A stretch of DNA of 64,000 nt from contig JAFAHS010000327.1 of NCBI GenBank assembly GCA_019237115.1, positions 1 through 64,000 on the forward strand, read 5' to 3'. The notes under the pieces are model-generated. The model saw only the letters and a list, made by a program, of their open reading frames with translations, was not told where the DNA came from and searched no databases. Source of the stretch: Deltaproteobacteria bacterium. GTDB lineage: Bacteria > Desulfobacterota > Binatia > Binatales > Binataceae. The position numbers were made by a program, and so were the translations under genes. This document shows positions 54,454 to 61,335 of the stretch, piece after piece. Numbering within the stretch: the first letter of the stretch is position 1; every line of letters begins with the position of its first letter.

Positions 54454-55356
54454 CTACTCTCTTCGCGGAGGTGGACCAAAACCGCCCGCTTCCGGCGCGT
54501 GACCGTACACGTCCTCGGAGTAGTACTCGGATTGATAGGTAGCTGCACGCGCGCCCCAACCGTATTCGAGCATCCACCCCGACGGGGTACGGAAATAGAA
54601 CGAGAACATGTGATCGTTCGAGTGTTTGCCGGGCGTGATGTGCACCGGAATCTTCTCGCGGCGCACTAGGTCGTGAGTGAGCCCCACGTCGTCGAAGTTG
54701 TCGACTTCGACCATAAGGTGGTTAAAGCGCTTGTCTTCACCTGCACCGCCGATTCCGAAGGCGACTGAATGGTCGCGATCGTTGCAGTGCATGAAGATAG
54801 GAGCGATGGTCATCTTGCCCACGCGGATTTTGTATTCGACCCCACCGCGCATCCCGAGCTGGGTATAGAAGCGATACGCAGCTTCGGGGTCTTTTTCACG
54901 AACAATGCAGTGGCCCATACCGCCGGTTCCGGTCTTGAAGCGGCCGTGCATCCTCCGACCCGGGTGAAAGGGCTTGGCAAACTGCACGTGCGGCCCGTGG
55001 AAGACCTCGACCGGATTGCCGCCCGGGTCTTCCGTCCTGAGCACTTCCAGGACATGGCGTTCGGCCGCCTCTTCTTCGGACCCCACCGTAAACTTGATGC
55101 CCGCGGCCTGCAGCTGGGCCTGCATTGCGTGGAACTCCTCGCTACCCGCCACCCGGAATCCCAGATACATGAGGTCGTCGGACGGATCGGAGTGAAGGAC
55201 AATGCGATGGTGCCAGTAATCCATCCGCAGATAGCAGCGGTCGCCGGGGCCTTCATCGACGACTTCCATCCCCAGAACGTCAGTGGCGAATTTTTTCCAC
55301 GCCTCGAGGTCTTTTACCCCGAAACCCATGTATCCGAGTTCGGTTACCTGGACCAT
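54454..55356 (-). CDS. Type I (VOC-fold) extradiol ring-cleavage dioxygenase
   Basis: A 300-residue two-domain glyoxalase/bleomycin-fold (VOC) dioxygenase of the BphC type. The N-terminal half begins VTELGYMGFGVKDLEAWKKF. The catalytic half carries the iron ligands in GMGHCIV (His), FNHLMVEV (His) and GWMLEYG (Glu). It opens a catechol ring next to its two hydroxyls. In the classic homoprotocatechuate pathway this step is done by the unrelated HpaD (LigB fold) or by a VOC enzyme, so the substrate could be homoprotocatechuate or another catechol. ATG 55356 is behind GGAGG at 7 bases. Confidence 0.88.
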   Translation of the reverse strand: MVQVTELGYMGFGVKDLEAWKKFATDVLGMEVVDEGPGDRCYLRMDYWHHRIVLHSDPSDDLMYLGFRVAGSEEFHAMQAQLQAAGIKFTVGSEEEAAERHVLEVLRTEDPGGNPVEVFHGPHVQFAKPFHPGRRMHGRFKTGTGGMGHCIVREKDPEAAYRFYTQLGMRGGVEYKIRVGKMTIAPIFMHCNDRDHSVAFGIGGAGEDKRFNHLMVEVDNFDDVGLTHDLVRREKIPVHITPGKHSNDHMFSFYFRTPSGWMLEYGWGARAATYQSEYYSEDVYGHAPEAGGFGPPPRRE

Positions 55357-55382
55357 TTTATTGCCTCCATATGCATAGCTTT

Positions 55383-56234
55383 CTATCTCGGATCGGTGCG
55401 TACCCAATCGGAACCCAGCGCCACGCGCCGCACCGCATCAGTGTCGGTCGGCTGATGGCCCACCTTGTGCGCCGGGGCCGGAGTTTCGACCACGCGATTT
55501 GACAATCGGCCAAGTCCGCTCACTTCCACTTCAACCAGGGCGCCCGGATTCATCGGGCGCGAATTCTTCGGGGTGCCGCTCAGGATCAGGTCGCCGGGCA
55601 GCAAGGTGATGAAACGGCAGAGGTCGGCGAGAATGTAGTCGATCGGAAAGATCATCTCGCTGATTGCGCCTTCCTGTACCACTTTCCCGTCGATGTAGGT
55701 TCGCAGGGTTGACTTTCGGATATCGACGCCGCTGACGATACCCGGTCCGATCGGACAGAAACCGTCCTGGCCCTTCACCCGCAGCATCGAGCCCGCGTCG
55801 GTCTCGCGGTAATCCTGGCAGCCGACGTCATTGGCCGGCGCAAATCCCGCAATATAGTCCCAGGCCTGCTCCCGCCCGACGTTGCGCATCGGCTTGCCGA
55901 TGATCACCCCGACCTCGCCCTCGTAGTTCAAAAACTTGTGGCCGGCGGGGCGGCACAGCGAGCCACGATGCGAATTCAGCGCGGTGGTCGGCTTCTGAAA
56001 GTAGGTGGGGGTCTCCAGCATCGGCGCGCGAAACTCCACGCGGCGCGACTCATAGTTGAGGTGGATACACAGAATCTTGGTGGGATCGCAGGGGGGGAGG
56101 TAGGTTGCGCTGGCCTCCGCAACGACCCGGCCGTCACCCAGGATCAGTTTGTCACCGGCGGGCTTCACCCACTCCGGGTGTCCCTCGTGAAGTATCCGCC
56201 GCCATTCTTCCCTTGGTCCGTCGAGAACACTCAT
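55383..56234 (-). CDS. Fumarylacetoacetate-hydrolase-family isomerase/decarboxylase (HpaG-like)
   Basis: A 283-residue FAH-family protein. It has CIHLNYESRRVEF near residue 55, the metal region KFLNYEGEVGVIIGKPM with YIAGFAPANDVGCQDYRETDAG near 100-145, and GDLILSGTPKNSRPMNPGALVEVEVSGLG near 230-258. Members isomerise, decarboxylate or hydrolyse ring-cleavage products. It fits the HpaG step between the dehydrogenase and the hydratase. GGAGGT precedes the ATG. Confidence 0.87.
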   Translation of the reverse strand: MSVLDGPREEWRRILHEGHPEWVKPAGDKLILGDGRVVAEASATYLPPCDPTKILCIHLNYESRRVEFRAPMLETPTYFQKPTTALNSHRGSLCRPAGHKFLNYEGEVGVIIGKPMRNVGREQAWDYIAGFAPANDVGCQDYRETDAGSMLRVKGQDGFCPIGPGIVSGVDIRKSTLRTYIDGKVVQEGAISEMIFPIDYILADLCRFITLLPGDLILSGTPKNSRPMNPGALVEVEVSGLGRLSNRVVETPAPAHKVGHQPTDTDAVRRVALGSDWVRTDPR

Positions 56235-56270
56235 GGTTGACCTCCAGGTTCGTCGTGCCGGCGCGCGCCG

Positions 56271-57728
56271 TCAGACGAAGGAACCCTTCATTGCCGCAAT
56301 ATTCTTTACGTCGCAATAGAAGTCGAAACTCCAGTTGCCGCCTTCGCGGCCAATTCCGGAGTTACGGCTCCCCCCAAAAGGTGCCGCCAGTTCGCGCACG
56401 AAGAAGCAGTTGACCCAGACGGTGCCGGCGACGATCCGTTTCGCCAGGCGCATTGCGTGTTCCTCATTCTTGCTGAAGATTACTGCGGCCAGGCCATAGT
56501 TGGTGCCGTTACCGAGCCGGACGGCTTCTTCTTCGTCGCGGAAGGTCTGCCAGGTCAGCACGGGTCCGAAGACCTCGCGTTGCACAATCTCCATCTCCTG
56601 CGACACCCCATCGAGCAGCGTCGGTTCGAAGTACAGCTCGCCCGCGCCGTGCCGATGACCACCCCAGACCGGCTTGACCCCGGCTCGCAAAGCGCGATCG
56701 ACGAATCCCTCGACGCGCTTGTAGTGCTCCGGCGTGATGAGGGGACCGATGCGGGTGTTCTTGTCGCGCGGATCGCCAACCGTGAGGTGAGATACCGCGG
56801 CGCGGAACTTCGCCTGAAACTCATCCGCCACTTTCGCCTCGACCAGGATACGGGTGCCTGCCAGGCAGACCTGGCCGGCATTGAAATACTGTCCGGCGGC
56901 GGTCTGCGCGGCGGCATCCAGGTCCGCATCGGCACAGATGATGAAGGGTGACTTACCGCCGAGCTCGAAACTGACCGGTGTCAGGGAGCGCGCGCAGGAC
57001 GCGCCGATCAAACTTGCGGTATCGGTTGAACCGGTGAAGCTCAGCCGATCGATGTCTGGATGGGCTGCCAGCGCGGCGCCGGCTTCTTCGCCGATCCCTT
57101 GCACCACATTCAGTACTCCCGCAGGGAGGCCGGCTTCGGCGGCAAGATCGGCCATCAAGGAGCAACTGAGCGGAGCCCATTCGGGCGGTTTGACCACCGC
57201 GGTGTCGCCCGCGGCCAGGCACGGACCCACCTTCCAGGTAGTCAGCATGAAAGGTCCGTTCCAGGGAGTGATCAGCCCCGCGACGCCGGCCGGATCGTAG
57301 CGGACGTGGTTGACGACTTCGGGCGAATCGATGGTCTCATCGCTCAGCTTGCGGGCGCGGTCGGCGAAGAACTGGATATTGTGCGCGGCGCGAGGAACCA
57401 TTCGCGTGGCATTTCCAATCAGCAGCGACCCGTTGTCCTCGGTTTCCACCGCGGCGATGTCTTTGGCGTGGTCCTGGATGGCCCTGGCAAACCGGCTCAG
57501 GATCGGATGCCGCCCCTCCGGACCGAGAGCAGCCCAGGCCGGGAAGGCGCGCCGAGCCGCAGCCACGGCCGAATCGATTTCTGCGGCGCCGGCTGCACTG
57601 ACGTCGGCGAGATGCTTCCCGTCGATCGGCGAGCAGTTTGGAAATTTCTCTGTGGACGCGACACGCTGGCCGTCGATGTAGTGGGCGGTCGAGACCTCCA
57701 CCCCGGCTACTTTGGTTGTATCAGCCAT
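56271..57728 (-). CDS. hpaE: Aldehyde dehydrogenase, HpaE-like (semialdehyde dehydrogenase)
   Basis: A 485-residue ALDH starting at ATG 57728 behind GGGAG. It has the cofactor segment ITPWNGPFMLTTWKVGPCLAAG near 155, FTGSTDTASLIG near 235, FELGGKSPFIICADADLD near 260 and the catalytic cysteine in FNAGQVCLAGTRI near 292. It resembles 5-carboxymethyl-2-hydroxymuconate semialdehyde dehydrogenase, which oxidises the ring-cleavage product. This assignment follows from its operon neighbours; the family itself is broad. Confidence 0.85.
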   Translation of the reverse strand: MADTTKVAGVEVSTAHYIDGQRVASTEKFPNCSPIDGKHLADVSAAGAAEIDSAVAAARRAFPAWAALGPEGRHPILSRFARAIQDHAKDIAAVETEDNGSLLIGNATRMVPRAAHNIQFFADRARKLSDETIDSPEVVNHVRYDPAGVAGLITPWNGPFMLTTWKVGPCLAAGDTAVVKPPEWAPLSCSLMADLAAEAGLPAGVLNVVQGIGEEAGAALAAHPDIDRLSFTGSTDTASLIGASCARSLTPVSFELGGKSPFIICADADLDAAAQTAAGQYFNAGQVCLAGTRILVEAKVADEFQAKFRAAVSHLTVGDPRDKNTRIGPLITPEHYKRVEGFVDRALRAGVKPVWGGHRHGAGELYFEPTLLDGVSQEMEIVQREVFGPVLTWQTFRDEEEAVRLGNGTNYGLAAVIFSKNEEHAMRLAKRIVAGTVWVNCFFVRELAAPFGGSRNSGIGREGGNWSFDFYCDVKNIAAMKGSFV

Positions 57729-57824
57729 CTTCAATCTCCCTTGAGGTTGCCTGGTGAGCGGTTTTTGCTCCGCGCTGCCCGGACCTAACTCTGATCCAAT
57801 CCTCGGACAAGTGATAGACAGAAG

Positions 57825-58946
57825 CTATCCCCAGATCTCCCTCGCCGTCTCCACGATCCGGCGCAGCTTTGCGTCTTGTTGTTCCGGGGTCAGCTTATTG
57901 CCCGGCGAGGTGCTGGCGAAACCGCATTGGGGACTCAAGCCAAGCCGGTCGAGATCGAGGTACTTGGTGGCGTCGTCGATGCGGCGCTTCAACTCGTCCT
58001 TGGTTTCGAGTCGCGCAAGCTTGCTCGACACGATGCCGAGCACGACCGATTTGTCCTTGGGCACAAAGCGCAGCGGCGCGAAGGTGCCCGCACGCGCGGT
58101 GTCGTACTCGAGGAAATAGGAGTCCACCTTGAGGCCGCTGAATAGCATCTCTGCGACGGGGTCGTAGCCACCCTCGGTCAGCCAGCCGCTCTGATTGTTG
58201 CCGCGGCACAGATGCATGGTGACGTGCAGTTCCGGCGGTCGGTCGGCCAGTGCCCGGTTGATCAGATTCGGGAAAGTCTCGAACAGCAATTGGTCGACGT
58301 CCAGGCCGCCGCGTTTCATCTGTTCCACGCGTTTGGGGTCGCAATACAGCGCGATCGGGACCTCGTCGAGCTGAACATATCGACATCCCGCCGCGGCCAG
58401 CGCGCGCAACTCCTTTTGGTACGCATCGACGATGTCATCGCGCAGCTCGGCCAGGTCGGAATACACGCCCTTGGCGATATTCCTGCCGTCCGCGGAGTAG
58501 GCGATGGTGGGCGAGGGCAGGGTCAGCTTGACGGTACGCCGCGTCAGGGCCTGGAGAAATTTGAACTCGTCGACATGAACCGGTGACGTCCACTTGAGAC
58601 GATCGTGAATCTTAAGCAGCGGAACCGCGATCTTGTTGCCCTGATCGTCAACGAAGAACATCCGCTCGGTTTCATAGTAGATGCTTGCGCCGCCCAGTCC
58701 GCGGCAGATGAAGTCGGCGTAGAAGACCCCGCGGCGATATTCGCCATCGGTGACCGCCTGCAGGCCGATCTCTTCCTGCCTCGCCACGACTTTGCGGATG
58801 AACTCGTCTTCCAGCATGCGCAGGTCGGAGGCCGAGCTGCGGCCGGCCTCCCGGTCAGCGCGCATCTTCAACAATTCCGGCGGCCTCAGCAGTGAGCCGA
58901 CGTGCTCGGCGCGAAATGGTGGATTGTGCGGTGCCGTGTTGGCCAT
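57825..58946 (-). CDS. MetE-like (cobalamin-independent methionine synthase family) zinc protein
   Basis: A 373-residue protein equal to the catalytic half only of MetE. ATG 58946 is behind GGGAGGT. It opens FRAEHVGSLLRPPEL, and contains QAVTDGEYRRGVFYADF, YVQLDEVPIALY, the zinc-site region TMHLCRGNN (HxC) and a later cysteine in LSPQCGF. Members include core-MetE methionine synthases and zinc thiol-transferases such as epoxyalkane:coenzyme M transferase. Its place inside an aromatic degradation operon, between a hydroxylase and a dehydrogenase, argues for a catabolic methyl or thiol transfer rather than methionine synthesis, but the substrate is unknown. Confidence 0.78.
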   Translation of the reverse strand: MANTAPHNPPFRAEHVGSLLRPPELLKMRADREAGRSSASDLRMLEDEFIRKVVARQEEIGLQAVTDGEYRRGVFYADFICRGLGGASIYYETERMFFVDDQGNKIAVPLLKIHDRLKWTSPVHVDEFKFLQALTRRTVKLTLPSPTIAYSADGRNIAKGVYSDLAELRDDIVDAYQKELRALAAAGCRYVQLDEVPIALYCDPKRVEQMKRGGLDVDQLLFETFPNLINRALADRPPELHVTMHLCRGNNQSGWLTEGGYDPVAEMLFSGLKVDSYFLEYDTARAGTFAPLRFVPKDKSVVLGIVSSKLARLETKDELKRRIDDATKYLDLDRLGLSPQCGFASTSPGNKLTPEQQDAKLRRIVETAREIWG

Positions 58947-59042
58947 ATGGTCCACCTCCCATCTATCGCGCAATGGCGCGTTCCAAGCCGGTGTCTATCA
59001 CTTCCGAATGACTACAGTCAATTCCGACTCTGGTCAAATCGC

Positions 59043-60560
59043 CTATTTCCGTACCCATTCGCCCGCCGAGCGAGGCAGGCCCATCACCTTCGGGGCGCTG
59101 CTCGCGTCCTCACCCGTGCCGAGCGGCACCAGACCGAGCACCTGGTTGACCAGCCGCTTGCCGCGTTCGCGCGGCGCCAGGGTATGTGCCAGCGCGTAGT
59201 TGCGCGCCCCGGAGGCCAGGTAGAAGCGCTCGTAGAGTTCGTTGCGCCCGGCCAACGCGGTGCCGACGAAATCCCACGCAAGCCGGAAAACCCGCGCCCG
59301 ATCGCGCGCGGATATGTGATTGGCGCCGCGCAGGAATTGATTGACCAGGTCGCGCAGCGAGGGATCGTCGAATTGGTTCGCGGTCGGTGTTGCGAGCAGG
59401 TTGTGCGAGCCGATGAGCTTGATAATTTCGCCGACCCGCGGGAACCAGCCCGGCAAGGAGGCGCGCAATGCGGTCAGCGGCGCGCCGTTGGGGAACCACA
59501 CTCCGTTGCCATACTCGAAGGCTTCAGCTTCCGCGGCCCTGACCGCCGCGCGGGTCAACTCGGCATAGCTCCAGATCTCACCCAGCATCTGCGCGGTGGC
59601 CGGCGATTTGTCATTGATGGTTTCCGCCATCAGGCAGCCCAGTCCGTACGCGAACTCCAGCTTGGTCTGCGCGCGAATCATGGTTTGCTGCATGACGTTG
59701 GGGTACCATCCGGTGGTCATCACCGCGTTGTAGGCCCGCGAGTTTGCGTTGATGAAAACCCGGTCGCGTGGCACCTCGACGTCGTCGAAAATCACGAACG
59801 CGTCCTGCTCGTCGAACCGGCTGGAAAGCGGGTGATCGAACGGGCTGCCGGTGACCGTGCAACTGTCGCGGCAGAGGAACTTGAGTCCGGGCGTACCCAC
59901 CGGAATGCAGAAGGACAGCGCGTACGCGTCGGCGCCCTCGGGCAGGGGCACTCCAGGATAGACGGCGATCTCGTCCGCAAATGGGGCCAGGGTTGCCAGG
60001 ATGCGAGCGCCGCGCACGAGGATGCCGTGATCGGTGGCGCTTACCCTGTGCAAAGCGACGTCGTTGCCTGCCACCGGGGCATCGCCCCAGGATTTGTCGA
60101 TGGTCGGCTGAACAATGGTGTGAGTCAGCGCGAGATCTTTGCGTGCGAGCAGCTTCTGGTAGGCGACCAGGTTGCTCGCGCCACGGTCATTGCCGTTGAC
60201 CGCCCATTCGTCCGCGCGCCCCGCAAAACCGGCATAGGTCACGTTCATGTAGTCCGGGGTTCGGCCCATGAGCCCGACCGTGAATTCGGCCGTGAGCTTG
60301 AGCGCTCGATGCCGCCGCTCGAGATCGGCCCTGGAGCGCGGAATCATGTGGCTCAGATTGATCGGTTCGCCGGTCTCCGGATCCGGCATCAGGCAGACCT
60401 CTGCGGCCTGGTGCTGGAGGTCGAAGACCTCGGCCAGCGTGGCGGCTGCCCCGGCGAGCCGGGGATGGGAGGCGACCTCGGTCACCCGTTCCCCGTCCAC
60501 CCACACCTCGCGCGGGCTTTTAAGTCCAGCGGTGAACTGTTTACCGGTGCGAGCTGGCAT
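59043..60560 (-). CDS. hpaB: HpaB-like FADH2-dependent aromatic monooxygenase
   Basis: A 505-residue group D flavin monooxygenase related to 4-hydroxyphenylacetate 3-hydroxylase. It has SPREVWVDGERVTEV at the start, MGRTPDYMNVTYAGFAG near 105, QPTIDKSWGDAP near 158, HGILVRGARILATLAPFADE near 185 and a typical FDDVEVPRDRVFI near 270. It uses free FADH2 from a separate reductase (HpaC), which is not in the window. It hydroxylates a phenol to a catechol. ATG 60560 is behind AAGGAG. It overlaps the TetR gene by 20 bp and is the first enzyme of the operon. Confidence 0.87.
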   Translation of the reverse strand: MPARTGKQFTAGLKSPREVWVDGERVTEVASHPRLAGAAATLAEVFDLQHQAAEVCLMPDPETGEPINLSHMIPRSRADLERRHRALKLTAEFTVGLMGRTPDYMNVTYAGFAGRADEWAVNGNDRGASNLVAYQKLLARKDLALTHTIVQPTIDKSWGDAPVAGNDVALHRVSATDHGILVRGARILATLAPFADEIAVYPGVPLPEGADAYALSFCIPVGTPGLKFLCRDSCTVTGSPFDHPLSSRFDEQDAFVIFDDVEVPRDRVFINANSRAYNAVMTTGWYPNVMQQTMIRAQTKLEFAYGLGCLMAETINDKSPATAQMLGEIWSYAELTRAAVRAAEAEAFEYGNGVWFPNGAPLTALRASLPGWFPRVGEIIKLIGSHNLLATPTANQFDDPSLRDLVNQFLRGANHISARDRARVFRLAWDFVGTALAGRNELYERFYLASGARNYALAHTLAPRERGKRLVNQVLGLVPLGTGEDASSAPKVMGLPRSAGEWVRK

Positions 60561-61227
60561 TGTGGTTTTCTCCTTGCAGGAGCAGTCCCGAGAGGTGCAA
60601 CTCCAGCGCCGAGCGCAGCGCCCGGTCGCGTTCCTGCGGGGTAATTGCGGCCGTCCCGAGCCACTCCAACAGAATGCCGAAGTAGAGCGCGAACAGATTC
60701 TTGGCCAGCCGCAGCGACGGAATGCCGTGGCGCAATTCGCCACGCTCCTGCGCCCGCTCGATCATCGCGGCCATGCGCCCGAACAAATCCGCCATGAAGG
60801 CCGCGCGTCCGTGCCGTGCATCATCGACGAACGGCAGTTCCTTCACGAAGACCCGGGCAAGGCCGATGTTGCCTTCATGCTGGGCGATCAGCGCGTCGAA
60901 GATTCGCAGCAGCCCATCGATCAGGGGCCCCTCGGCCCGGTTCTCGAGGGCCCGGTCCACCGCGCGCCCCGCCTCCTCGCGGAAAATCGTCACCAGCAGG
61001 TCCTGCTTGCTTACCGCATGCAGGAACACGGTGCCGATGCCGACATCGGCCGCGGTGGCGATTTCGCGGGTGGTGGTGGCCTCGAACCCCTTGCGGGCGA
61101 ACAGCGCGCGCGCCGCTCGCTTGATCCGTTCCAGCTTGTCGCGCTTTTTGCGCTCGACCCGGCTGAGCCCGGGTGGAGCCGGGCGGCGGGATTTATCCAG
61201 GCGAGCGGTGCCAGGGCTGGGCGGCAT
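60541..61227 (-). CDS. TetR-family transcriptional regulator
   Basis: A 228-residue regulator with the TetR helix-turn-helix (IKRAARALFARKGFEATTTREIATAADVGIGTVFLHAVSKQDL, read in parts) at about 34-75 and a helical ligand-binding C-terminus. It has an N-terminal tail of 30 residues rich in proline and arginine. It is the first gene of the aromatic operon and overlaps hpaB by 20 bp, so it is probably autoregulated with the operon. Two palindromes lie directly before its start codon. Confidence 0.87.
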   Translation of the reverse strand: MPPSPGTARLDKSRRPAPPGLSRVERKKRDKLERIKRAARALFARKGFEATTTREIATAADVGIGTVFLHAVSKQDLLVTIFREEAGRAVDRALENRAEGPLIDGLLRIFDALIAQHEGNIGLARVFVKELPFVDDARHGRAAFMADLFGRMAAMIERAQERGELRHGIPSLRLAKNLFALYFGILLEWLGTAAITPQERDRALRSALELHLSGLLLQGENHNASSHR

Positions 61228-61230
61228 TGG

Positions 61231-61258
61231 TGAGCATGCTCATTTCTGAGCGTGCTCA
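61231..61258. promoter_or_regulatory. Tandem TetR operator candidates
   Basis: TGAGCATGCTCA (61231-61242) is a perfect 12 bp palindrome, and TGAGCGTGCTCA (61247-61258) is a near copy 16 bp further on. They begin 4 bp upstream of the TetR start codon. Their place suggests that TetR represses its own operon. Confidence 0.6.
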
Positions 61259-61335
61259 TCACCTAGCGTGATTCCGACCCGGATGTCAAATCGGCGGGGG
61301 GTTCCCCGCACCCGCCGGGGAGCGACCACCCGGCC

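Noticed and set aside
58902..60644. 580-codon open frame on the plus strand
   Set aside because: It lies opposite the HpaB-like gene. The text is arginine/histidine-rich without family motifs, and the high GC content of this region favours long shadow frames.
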